From positions 203,210 through 267,209 of the forward strand of contig SZWC01001588.1 of NCBI GenBank assembly GCA_023375785.1: DNA of 64,000 bases. The letters are read 5' to 3'. The notes beneath the pieces were generated by a model. It saw nothing but the letters and a program-made list of their open reading frames with translations, made no database searches and was not told where the DNA came from. Shown piece after piece: positions 16,979 through 26,742 of this stretch. Positions within the stretch are counted from its first letter, which is position 1. The number at the start of each line of letters is the position of its first letter. The translations under genes and the position numbers were made by a program. Source of the stretch: Penium margaritaceum (lineage: Eukaryota > Streptophyta > Zygnematophyceae > Desmidiales > Peniaceae).

Positions 16979-18874
16979 CTACGCATTCTCAGAAGTAGTC
17001 CGGTGGTCACCTTGTAACCTAGAGGACATAAGGTAGGTGCCTAATTTTCTAGGAAGTCTCCATGCCAAAATAGCACGGTGTGAGAACACGGTGGCATTAA
17101 ATCCTTGGAGGCGTTTTGCAAAACGTTGGAGATGGTGCCCAAGTCGTAGGCTCTCTAATATTGGATTTATGAGAGCCTTTAGGACGAGAGGCCTCTTTTG
17201 TTCTATTGACGCCTTTGGAGAGGATTGGCCTTCACAAAGTAGCTCAGAAATTTGAGCCTTGCGTTGGCTATGCCGAACCTGTGAGAAAATGTTGACGAGA
17301 AATCTCTGAGGGTAGCCTCGAGCTCGTAGTCGAGCCCAAAACGTTTTCTTGAGTTCTAAGAATTTTGTTGTCGACGGTGTGCGTAATAAATGCCATCGAA
17401 GCTCAGAGAGAATGAATGCCCTCAAACAACTCCTTGGGTGATAGCTGCAAAAGGGAAGGTAGAGATACTTGTTCATGAGTTTTTGAAATGTCATGACGTC
17501 CAAAATCCCGGAGGTCTCAAACCTTTCTCCTTTGAAGAGGGTGATGTCGAGGAAGTCGATGGTAGTGTTGGAGATGTCCCACTTCAGCTTGATGTTCTTG
17601 TCAATGGAGTTGAACATGGTGAGAAAGAGGAGGAGGGAGTTCTGGTCACCTGTCCAAAGAATGAGGTCGTCGTCGATGTATCGTCGATGTAGGAGAGGTG
17701 CCACTGGACACTGTCGTTGCACCTCTGAATCAAGATAGCTCATAAACACAATGGCAAAGGCAGGTGCTGTGGGTGTACCCATAGCTGTGCCCTTGACCTG
17801 TTTGTAGATATTATCTTGGAATTCCACATAGGAATTGTGCATCACCCAAGAAAGAAGTTGGATGACTAGAGGTGCCTTGGGATGACGTGCCTGTTGTAAG
17901 AGAGAATGAATGTAGACTAGTGCCCTAGTGATGGGGATGCTTGGATAGAGTGCAACAACGTCATATGTTGCGAGAGTCACTGTCGGTGGCAGTTTAAGCT
18001 TCTCAACTTCAAGGAGAAGCGACGTACTATCCTTGAGGAAGGTTGCCTGTTTCTGCACCAGAGGTTGTAACTCAGCATCTAACCACCTAGAAACATTCGT
18101 GGTAATCAAAATATGACAGGCTGCAATAGGTCTGCCAACAGGGGGGTCCTTATGCACTTTGATCAGATAGTAGAAATTGGCTGGCTGCCACCCCTTATCT
18201 GGTTCCTGGCAGAAGAAAGCCCAAAGTGAGTTGGGCACTAGGCCTGAGTTTGCATTGCCATCCTTGATATGCAGCAGTTGAGCCTTGATAGAATCAAGGT
18301 CGCAATCCTGTCGAATGTAGGTACTGGAGTCATTCAAGTGGGAGAGGCACTCGTTGATGTAGTGCTCTCTGTCGAAAAGGACTAAACCTAGATTCTTGTC
18401 TGCAGCTTTGATGAAAACAGATTTGTTTCCCCAAAGCTGTTTGAGTGCCACCCATAACTTTTTGGGCAGTGCACGTCGCACCTTCGGTTTGGCTAGTTTG
18501 AAGCATTCAGCAACTTCAGACATCAAAATCTGGCAGTATTCCTCAATCTCTGCTGGTGCCTTGGATGGCATCCAAGCAGGGTTGGGAACATGAAATCTAG
18601 GGATTGAATTGTCAGCATTGTCCCTAAATTGCCACATGAGCCTGACATTTCTGAACAGATCTTTCAGGCATGGTTCCAGAGCTGAGAAGGAGCAGGGTTT
18701 AGGCCGTAGGACATAGTTGAGGCCCAAGGGTAGCAGGGACAGTTCATCAGGGGAGAGCCTCCTGTTGCTAAGGTTGTGCACTCCCTTGTTTACCAACCTG
18801 CAGTCCAACTCAGAAGGAGTCTTTCTAGCAAAGAGAAGCAGGGCTAGATCATGGATATCCAGATCTGGAAGCAA
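16979..18874 (-). CDS. Penelope-like reverse transcriptase
   Basis: 631 uninterrupted codons. Conserved PLE features: NLSNRRLSPDELSLLPLGLN (residues 34-53), ADKNLGLVLFDREHYINE (158-175), YYLIKVHKDPPVGRPI (235-250), motif A ATYDVVALYPSIP (302-314), motif B KGTAMGTPTAPAFA (361-374), catalytic YIDD (399-402), FLDITLFKG (441-449), thumb YLPFCSYHPRSCLRAF (472-487), and AILAWRLPRKLGTYLMSSRL (601-620), the segment that usually precedes a GIY-YIG domain. No such domain follows. The frame has no ATG before residue 80. It stays open upstream through the end of ORF1 (-1 frame), so it is probably made by frameshifting at 18898-18904. It ends at TAG; 23 further codons lead to TAA (16907-16909). Role: copies element RNA at a DNA end. 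Confidence 0.85.
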   Translation of the reverse strand: MLPDLDIHDLALLLFARKTPSELDCRLVNKGVHNLSNRRLSPDELSLLPLGLNYVLRPKPCSFSALEPCLKDLFRNVRLMWQFRDNADNSIPRFHVPNPAWMPSKAPAEIEEYCQILMSEVAECFKLAKPKVRRALPKKLWVALKQLWGNKSVFIKAADKNLGLVLFDREHYINECLSHLNDSSTYIRQDCDLDSIKAQLLHIKDGNANSGLVPNSLWAFFCQEPDKGWQPANFYYLIKVHKDPPVGRPIAACHILITTNVSRWLDAELQPLVQKQATFLKDSTSLLLEVEKLKLPPTVTLATYDVVALYPSIPITRALVYIHSLLQQARHPKAPLVIQLLSWVMHNSYVEFQDNIYKQVKGTAMGTPTAPAFAIVFMSYLDSEVQRQCPVAPLLHRRYIDDDLILWTGDQNSLLLFLTMFNSIDKNIKLKWDISNTTIDFLDITLFKGERFETSGILDVMTFQKLMNKYLYLPFCSYHPRSCLRAFILSELRWHLLRTPSTTKFLELKKTFWARLRARGYPQRFLVNIFSQVRHSQRKAQISELLCEGQSSPKASIEQKRPLVLKALINPILESLRLGHHLQRFAKRLQGFNATVFSHRAILAWRLPRKLGTYLMSSRLQGDHRTTSENA

Positions 18875-18891
18875 ATGCCGCTTGCACGGCC

Positions 18892-20363
18892 TTACTCGTT
18901 TTTTGACTTCTTCTTGAAGTGTTTGCCCTTGGCCTTGTAGTCCTGCTTTGGCTTCTGGGTCTGCTTAGTCTTGCGGTTGTCTTTGTCTCTGGTCTTGAAG
19001 TCTTTCACGTTGTTCTGGTTGTTGTTGTAGTTTATGCGCCGAGGAGGCTTGGCTGGAGCGGTCTTGGGTGTTGTAGACTTGGGCGTGGTCTTGGCGGTTG
19101 GGGCGGTTTGCTTGGGTGCGGCAGTTGCATTTGCATTTGCTCGCTTTTGTTGACCGTTGCCCTTCTTGTTGCCAGTGGCCTTGTTGCCGAAGTTTCTGGT
19201 TTTGTTGCCCACAAAACCACCACCTTTTTTCAGCAGTTTTTGGATGGCTGCTGCCACGGTCTGCTCAACCTTCTTGTTGATGAGCTCCTGGCATGTAGGC
19301 TCCAGGTCCATGGCTTCGGCGGCGGTAGTTGCTGCCTCCAGCTTGGCTTTGGCTTCTTCTGCCTTTTGTTCGCCCGCCATGCGGGTCACTTCATGGCGAG
19401 CGATCATGTCCAGAACTTTCTGATCTGTGTCCGCCAGCAGTTTTGCCTTCCATTCCTCGCAAAACTTGGTGACGTCGTATGCAGTAGAGATGGTGGAGGC
19501 GGAGAGAGTAGGGCGGCAAATCTTCTTGAGGCTTTCGTCTAGGACGGCTTTGGCATTGAGTAGCCGTCCTAGGACAGCCGTGCGATGTACTTGCTTGCCC
19601 TGGATGATGAGCTGGTGTAGTTGGCGGTTATGAGCCGCCTGTAGGTCCATGAGCTTGACTTTCCATTCAGCCGCAAGCTCAGGCTCATCATGTGCAAAGA
19701 AGTCTGGCACTTTGAGCTAGCAGGATCTGGCTACGTCGCCGGCTGCCTGGAGTTCGAGCAGTTTGGCGAGTGTTTTTTCAATGCGGCTAAGCTTGTCCAT
19801 GTCCTTGGTCGCGTTGCGGAGGACTTCCACTGCAATCTGCGCCATTTCCGGGGGCAGGTCTCCAGGGAGGAGACTGATTCGATCTGGCCGATGAGCACAG
19901 TGTTCTCGGTCGGCGTGGAGCTTGGACAGTTGGAGGTTGCAGCCGCATAGTGGTTGGTGTTGACGTTGCCGTTGGGGTTCGCGGCGTTGAAGGTGAAAGT
20001 GGCATTGTTCAGGCCACTAGTGCCAGCAGCAGTTGGTGCGATGGCTTCGTTCGCAGCAGTGCGAGCGATGGCGGGGTTGGCGGCCTGGTGTGTCGCAGCG
20101 GTAGTGCTGACCGGTGCAGTCCGTGCGTGGCGTTGCTGGACTTCGACGGCCATGTCTTCGTTGTCGTCGTCGTTTTCGATAGAGTCTTCGACGACCTCGA
20201 CAGTCGATGGGTCAACTGTGTCCATCGGTCGAGTGGGTGCCGCCCTCTTTTTGCGAGGAGCCAAGGTCGCGTTATCCGTCGATTCGGTTGCGTCGTTGGT
20301 GGTGATCGGTCGTTCCTTGGCTCGTGAGGCGTTGGCAGGTGCACTTGATTCGGGAGAAGGCAT
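18892..20363 (-). pseudogene. PLE ORF1, gag-like basic protein (broken)
   Basis: Starts at ATG (20363) with MPSPESSAPANAS, a low-complexity Ala/Thr-rich and acidic N-terminus. The middle is helical and probably coiled coil (RIEKTLAKLLELQ; later DLQAAHNRQLHQLI and EQKAEEAKAKLEAATTAAEA). The C-terminal 100 residues are very basic (NKKGNGQQKRA, KTKQTQKPKQDYKAKGKHFK), suggesting RNA binding. Two lesions split it: a frameshift roughly in 19850-19950 and an in-frame TAG at 19717-19719. It ends at TAA 18892-18894. No zinc knuckle and no known domain. It probably acts as a gag-like RNA-packaging partner for the RT, which follows in the -1 frame. Confidence 0.65.
18898..18904 (-). promoter_or_regulatory. 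-1 frameshift slippery site, ORF1 to RT
   Basis: Element-strand sequence A AAA AAC in the ORF1 frame, followed by GAG and then the TAA stop. It fits the canonical X XXY YYZ heptamer. Slipping back one base gives AAA AAA CGA GTA AGG and enters the RT frame, which is open from here to the RT stop. Confidence 0.65.
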
Positions 20364-20436
20364 CTCAGAGCAGCGAGGACGAAGAAATCAGAGGAGTAAG
20401 AATGGACCAGTGGAAGTCTGAGAGAAAATCGGTAAA
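20345..20436 (-). repeat. PLE terminal direct repeat, 5' copy
   Basis: 92 bp matching 16748-16839 in the same orientation. On the element strand it starts TTTACCGATTTTCTC, so the observed 5' end lies just past the position where the hammerhead-like motif sits in the 3' copy. Confidence 0.85.
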
Positions 20437-20775
20437 AATGGACCGCGTCCAGTGCTGAAAGTCTTCCGTTGAGACAGTCCCTCGGCAGGTAGCGTAACTG
20501 GTACGCGACTCGTTGAGAGGAGGAAAGCCACCCTCGCGTAGTGTATCCAGAATGCCAAGCAAAGTTGCGAGAAAAAAACGGCCGTGGTGTGTGGAGCTCA
20601 AACTTGCTTGCTCGCTCCTTGCTTCCTCGCTTCTTCGCATCCTCACATCCTCGCAATCAAGCAAAGTCGAGCTTGACCGCGAGCCCAATTTCCAAAAAGC
20701 AGAAAATGGCCCAGATGCTCCTGAAACTTGGACGAGGCCCCGAGTATGCCTGGAAAACATGGGCATCTCATTACA
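20437..20775 (-). repeat. gypsy-1 5' LTR, outer part
   Basis: Resumes the LTR after the PLE (ACCGCGTCCAGTGCTG aligns with ACCGTATCCGGCGTTG of the 3' LTR) and ends CTCATTACA. The 11-bp minisatellite follows without a break. Confidence 0.85.
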
Positions 20776-23700
20776 CCCTAGTTGCACCTGAGTTGCGTCC
20801 TAGTTATGCCCTAGTTGCGTCCTAGTTGCACCCTACTTGTCCCCTAGTTAGGGCCCTAGGTTTGCCCTAGTTTTGCCCTACTTCCGCCCTACTTGAGCCC
20901 TACATACACCCTAGTTGCGCCCTAGTTGCACTCTAGTTGCGCCCTACTTATGCCCTACTGGCGTCCTAGTTGTGCCTTAGTTGCACCCTAGTTACGCCCA
21001 GCTTACGCCCTTCTTGCATCCTAGTTTTTTCCTAGTTGCGCCCTAGTTGCATCCTAATTACCCCATACTTGCTCCCTAGTTGTGCCCTATGTGCCCCATA
21101 GTTAGGCCTCAGTTGGACACTAGCCAAGCCCTAGTTGTGCCCTAGTCGCAACCTAGTTGTGCCATACTTACGCTCCACTTGCAGCCTAGTTGCGCACTAC
21201 TTGGACCCTAATTTCGCCCGACTTGCGCCCTAGTTACACCCTAGTTGCACCTCACTTGGGCACTAGGTACGCCCTAGTTGCGCCCTACTTGTTTCCTAGT
21301 TGTGTCGTAATTCTTTCCTACTTTTGCCCTTCTTTCACCCTAGTTGCACCCTAGTTGCCGCCTAGTTGCACAGTACTTGAGCTCTACTTGCACCATAATT
21401 GGGTCCTACTTGTGCCCTAGTTGTGTCCTACTTATGCCCTACTCGCACCCTACTAGCACCCTAGTTACACCCTAATTGCATCCTCGTTGCGCCCTAGTTG
21501 CGCCCTAGTTGCGTCCTACTTGTGTCCTAATTGCACCCTAGTTGCACCCACGTTATGTTCTTGTTGCGCCCTAGTTGCGTGCTACTTGTGCCCTACTTAC
21601 GCCCTACTTGTGTACTAGTTTTGCTCCAGTTGCGCCTCAGTTGGGAACTAGCTACGCCCTAGTTTTGCCCTAGTTTTGCCCTAGTTGCGCCCTAGTTGCG
21701 CCCTACTTGCGTCCTACTTGTGTCCAATATGCCCCCTACTTGGTCCCTTTTTGCATCCTACTTGCGTCCTAGCAGTACCCTAATTGCGCCTCACTTGAGC
21801 ACTAGCTATGCCCTAGTTGCACCCTAGTTGCGCCCTACTTGTACCCAGCTTGCACCCTACTTGCGCCCTAGTTGCATCCTAGTTGCGCCCAACTTGCGCC
21901 TTTCTTACACCTTACTTGTGCCCTTGTTGCGACCTAGTTGCATCCCAGTTGTGCCCTAGTTGCACCCTACTTGCGCCCTACTTGCGCCCTAGTTCCACAC
22001 TATTTTTTACCCTATTTGCGCCCTGCTTGCGTCCTACTTCCATCCTAGTTTCATTCTAGTTATGCCCTTGTTCTGTCATACTTGTACCCTACTTGCACCT
22101 AATTGCGCCCTAGTTGCACCCTAGTTGCACCTTAGTTGCACGCTACGTGCGCCCTACTTGCGCCCTACTTGTTCCCTAGTTGTGCCCTAGTTGTACCCTA
22201 GTTGTGCCCTAGTTGTGCTTTAGTTGTGCCCTAGTTATGTCCAAGTTGCGCCTCAGTTGCGCACTAGCTACACCATAGTTGCGCCCTAGTTGTGCCCGAG
22301 TTGCGCCATTGTTAAGCCCTACTTGCACCCTGCTTGCGCCCTAGTTGCGCCCTACTTGCGTCCAAGTTAGCTCTAGTTGCGCACTAGTTGCACCCTGGTT
22401 GTGCGTCAATTGGAAACTTACTACGCCCTAGTTGTGCCCTAGTTCCCTCCAAGTTGCGCCCTACTTGTGCCCCACATGGCCCTACTTGTGCCTTAGTTGT
22501 GTCCTAGCTATACCCTAGTTGCACCCTAGTTGCGCCCTAGTTGTGCCCTAGTTGCGCCGTAGTTGTGCCCTAGTTATGCCCTACTTTTTCCCTACTTGTG
22601 ACCTTTTTGTGCCCTACTTATGCCCTTGTTGTGCTTACTTGCGTCCTACTTTCATCCTTGTTGTGCCCTAGTTTCGCCTTTGTTGTGCCCTTCTTACACC
22701 CTACGTGTACCCTACTTGTGTCGTAGTTGCACCCTAGTCGTGCCCAACTTGTACATGACTTGTGTCCTACTTGCGCCCTAGTTTTGCCCTAGTTGTGCCC
22801 TAGTTGCACCCTACCTGCACCCTACTTGCACTATTCGTACCCTACTTGTGCCTTAGTTGCGCCCTAGTGACACCATGCTTGCGCCCTGATTGCCCTACTT
22901 GTGGCCTTCTTGCGCCCTAGTTGTGCCCTGGCTGCGCCCTAGTTGTACCCTACTTGTGTCCTACTTGCATGCTACTTGTGCCCTAGATACGCCCTAGTTG
23001 CGCCCTACTTGTACTCTGCTAGCGCTCTAGTTGGGCCTTCTTGCGTCCTAGTTGCACCCTAGTTGTGCCCTACTTGCGCCCTAGTTGTGCCCTAGTTGCG
23101 CCTCAATTGGACACTAGCTACGCCCTAGTTGCACCCTAAGTGCTCCCTAGTTCCACCCTACTTGCACACTACTTGGGCTCTACTTGCATCCTAGTTGCGC
23201 CCTAGTTGTGCCCTAGTTGCACTCAACTTGCGCCCTAAATGCATCTCAGTTGGGCACTAGCAATGCCCTAATTAGGCCCGATTTGCACCCTTCTTGCGCT
23301 CTACTTGTGTCCTAATTCCACCCTGTTTCCGCCCTAGTTGTTCCCTAGTTGCACCCTAGTTGCGCCCTAGTTGCACCTCCGTTGGACACTAGCTACGCCC
23401 TAGTTGTACCGTAGTTGCGCCCTACTTGCATCCTAGTTGTGTCCTACGTGCGCCCTAGTTGCGCCCTAGTTGTGCCCTTCTTATGTCCTATTTGTGCCCT
23501 ACTGACATCCTACTTACGCCCTACTTTTTCCCTAGTTGCGCCCTATTTGTGCCATCATTGCGCCCTAATTGTACCCTACTTATGCCCTAGTTATGCCCTA
23601 GTTGCGTACCACTTGCGCCCTAGTTGCACCCTACTTGCATCCTTGTTTCTCCCTAGTTATGCCTAAGTTGGGCACTAGTTATGCCTTAGTTGCACCCTAG

Positions 23701-26092
23701 TTGCTCCCTAGTTGAACCCTAGTTGCGCCCTACTTACGTCCTACTTACGCCGTAGTTGTACCCTACTTGTGCCCTAGTAATGACGTACTTGCGCCCTACT
23801 GGTGTCCTAGTTGCACCTCAGCTAGGCACTAGCTACGCCCCAGTTGTGCCCTAGTTGCATCCTAGTTGCGCCCTAGTTGCGCCATACTTAGTTGGGTCCT
23901 ATTTGCGCCCTAGTTGCGCCCTACTTGTGCCCTACTTACCCCCTACTTGCACCCTACTTGTACCCTTTTGCCCTCTAGTTGCGCCCTACTTGCGTCCTAC
24001 TGGCCACCTAGTTGTATCCTAGTTCCGCCCATGTTGCGCCCATCTTGTGCCTTACTTGGCCCTACTTGTGTCCTAGTTGCGCCCTAGTTGCGCCCTAGTT
24101 ACACCCTAGTTGCGATCTAGTTATGCCTCATTTGGACACAAGCTAAGCCATAGTTGTGCCCTCGTTGCGCCATAGTTATGCCCTACTTGCGTCCCACTTG
24201 CGTCCTAGTTGCGCCCTACTTGTGCCCTAGTTACGCCCTAGTTGCACCCTACTTACGCCCTAGTTGCGCCACAGTTAGCCACTAGTTATGCCCTAGTTGC
24301 GCCCTAGTTCCGTCCTAGTTTCATCCCAGTTGTGCCCTACTTACGCCCTACTTGCACCTTAGTTCCGCCCTACTTGCGTCATAGTTGCGCCCTAGTTGCA
24401 CAGTAGTTGTGTCTCACATGGACAGTAGCTATGCCCTAGCTGCACCCTAATTGCCCTCTAGTTGCGCCCTAGTTGCACCTTAGGTGCGCCCTCCTTTCCC
24501 CCTACTTGCGCCCAAGTTGCACCCAAGTTGCACCCTTTTTGTGCCCTACTTGGGTCCTAGTTGCGCCCTAGTTGCGCCAAATTTGTGTCCCAGTTGTCTC
24601 CTACTTGGACCCTACTTGTGTCCTAATTGCACCCTAGTTGTGCCCTAGTTGTGCCCTACTTGTTTCCTACTTGTGCCCTACTTGCACCCTACTTGCGCCC
24701 TACTTGCGCCCTAGTTGCACCTTACTTACGCCCTTCTTGCAACCTATTTGTGCCCGAGTTGCACCCTAGTTGCACCCAAGTTACACCATACTTGCGCCCT
24801 GATTACCCTACGTGCTGCCTACTTCCATCCTAGTTGTGCCCTTGTTGTGCCCTAGTTGTGCCCCTCTTGCATCCTACTTGCGCTCTACTTGTGTCCTAGT
24901 TGCGTCCTACTTGCGTCCTACATGTACCCTAATTGCACCCTACTTGTGCCCTTCTAGCATCCTAGTCGCGCCGTAGTTGCAAACTAGTTACGCCCTAGGT
25001 GCTACGCAGTTGGGCACTAGCTAGTCCTAGTTGCACCCTAGTTGCATTCTAGTTGTACCCTACTTGCGCCCTACTTGCGCACTACTTGCACCCTAGTTGC
25101 GCCCTAGTTACGCCCTTGTTGCGCTCAATGTATGCCCTAGTTGTGCCTCGATTGGTCACAAGCAACGGCCTAATTGCGTCCCAATTGCACCCTATTTGCA
25201 CCCTACTTGTGTCCTAATTGCACCCTATTTTGGCCCCAGTTACGTCCTAGTTGTGCCCTAGTTGCACCCTAGTTGCGCCTTGGTTGGACACTAGCTTTGC
25301 CATATTTACGCCATAGTTGCGCCCTAGTTGTGTCCTAATTGCGCCCTAGTTGCATCGTAGTTGCACCCTACTTGCACCCAACTTGCGCCCTAGTTGAGCC
25401 CTAGTAGCACCCTACTTGCGCCTTACTTACGTCTTACTTGTGTCATACTTGTATCCTAGTTGTGCCCTAGTTGTAGTCTAGTTGTGCCCTAGCTGCACCC
25501 TCCTTGCTCCCTACATGCACCCTAGTTGCGCCCTAGTTGGACCCTCCTTGCACCCTAGTTGCGCCCTACTTATGCCCTAGTTGTAGCCTAGTTGCGCACT
25601 ACTTGCGTCCTACTTGCGCCCTACTTGTGCCATAGTTGCGCTCTACTTATGCCCTAGTTGTACCCTAGCTGTACCCTAGTTTGCGTCCTAGTTGCACCCT
25701 GGTTGCGCCCTACTTGCACCCTACTTGCACCTTAGTTGCGCCCTAGTTGCGCCCTCGTTGCATCCTACTTCCGTCCTACTTGTGCCCTAGTTGCGCTCTA
25801 GTTGTGCCCTAGTTGAGCCCTACTTGCGCAGCACTTGTGTCCGAATTATGCCCTAGTTACACCCTAGTTGCGCCCTAGTTGCATCCTACTTGCGTCCTAG
25901 CTGCGCCGTAGTTGTGCACTAGTTGCACCCTACTTCCGCACTACTTTTTCCCTAGTTGTATCCTAGTTGTGCCCTAGTTACAACCTAGTTGCACTCTAGT
26001 TACACCCTTCTTGTGCCCTTATTACACCCTACTTGCACCCTACTTGCAGTCTAGTTGCACCCTAGTTACGTCCTCGTTACGCCCTACTTGTG
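20776..26092. repeat. 11-bp minisatellite array, middle segment
   Basis: About 480 monomers of the same 11-bp family as 940-2922 in the same orientation. Every 100-400 bp a marker monomer GTTGGGCACTA (or GTTGGACACTA) appears. It is preceded by a monomer ending CCTCA and followed by one starting GCTACG. No genes. Confidence 0.95.
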
Positions 26093-26742
26093 TGTCGGAA
26101 AATGCCTCCAAGCTAAGAGTCGCGCAACTCTCTCGGAAAATGACAGACCGGAATGAAAGGTTCTGGTCCTGGCCAGAACCTTCATTGATCAATGGCTCCT
26201 CTGTTATAAGAACGTTGAAACCGATACTCAGGGTATTTCCTAATAAAGTGACACCTTTCACACGCGTCTGGCTAGCGCACAAGCCGTTAACTTGTTGTTT
26301 TTGTCCTAGTCGTTTTTCTATAGATCAAGGATGTTCATTTCCTTGTAGTTAAACCCAGAACAATCTCTTCCATCCTGTTCGCCTTCAGTTCCACAGCATT
26401 ACCACCGTGTCTTTGCTCTGCTGGCTCACCACTCACTCTCCCGTCACCATCCACTCTCATCTTTTGGCCTCATAGCTATTCGCTCCGTCACTCCAGTTCC
26501 TTCGCTCAGTTCCCCTCAGCACATCACTCTTCCCATCAATCTTGCACACTTTGTTTCAGCCTTCTCTCACTAGTAACCTGTCTACTTCAGTGCTCTACCT
26601 TGGCCCCCAACGCTTCAATCCAAGCTCTCTGACTGACTCCTTGCATCGTTCCTTGCCTCCCTCAGCATTATCATGTCTGCTAGGTCACTTTGCTTCTTCC
26701 AGCTTCAGGCGTCGCTCCCTCAACTCCTTCCATTCTTCTGAG
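26093..26742. other. 650-bp non-satellite spacer within the array
   Basis: Begins TGTCGGAAAATGCC and ends ATTCTTCTGAG, after which monomers resume. It contains a strong hairpin (26152-26186), TTATAAGA near 26210 and AATAAA near 26243. The second half is rich in TC. It could be a solo LTR or another small element, but I see no clear target duplication and no matching sequence elsewhere in the window. The longest frame (about 110 codons) has no recognisable motif. Confidence 0.6.
26152..26186. repeat. hairpin in the array spacer
   Basis: AATGAA plus GGTTCTGG (26152-26157 and 26159-26166, one bulged A) pairs with CCAGAACC plus TTCATT (26173-26186) around a 6-base loop, giving 14 bp of stem. Confidence 0.85.

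Larger units (their letters stand above)
16748..20436 (-). mobile_element. Penelope-like element without visible endonuclease
   Basis: Minus-strand element inserted in the gypsy-1 5' LTR. Order on its own strand: a 92-bp repeat, ORF1, RT overlapping ORF1 in the -1 frame, a hammerhead-like core, then the 92-bp repeat again in direct orientation. Direct terminal repeats of this kind (pseudo-LTRs) are typical of Penelope-like elements, as is the RT type. There is no GIY-YIG motif before or after RT. Ends are uncertain by about 20 bp because the flanking LTR bases are diverged, and no clean target duplication is visible. Confidence 0.8.
2923..20775 (-). mobile_element. gypsy-1: degenerate Ty3/gypsy chromovirus, nested host element
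   Basis: Minus-strand LTR retrotransposon with the order LTR, primer site, gag, protease, RT, RNase H, integrase, chromodomain, LTR (right to left on the plus strand). The 3' LTR is 2923-3656. The 5' LTR is split into 16336-16747 and 20437-20775 by a Penelope-like element. The integrase is split by a copia composite inserted between 4777 and 12640. Every domain carries frameshifts and stops (TAG, TAA and TGA), and the LTRs differ clearly, so it is an old copy of the same family as gypsy-2 (56846-63459). The same minisatellite flanks both ends, so the element entered the array. I could not confirm a target duplication (CTACT left, CCCTA right). Confidence 0.9.

Noticed and set aside
16979-20363. 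GIY-YIG endonuclease in the Penelope-like element
   Set aside because: Looked for it in the RT N- and C-termini, the readthrough extension and ORF1; no GIY or YIG motif context found.
18919-20421. Plus-strand frames of 125-207 codons opposite PLE ORF1
   Set aside because: They are antisense shadows of the biased ORF1 composition, rich in Leu/Val with no motif.
2918-20780. Target-site duplication for gypsy-1
   Set aside because: CTACT and CCCTA do not match, and the satellite context makes chance matches easy.
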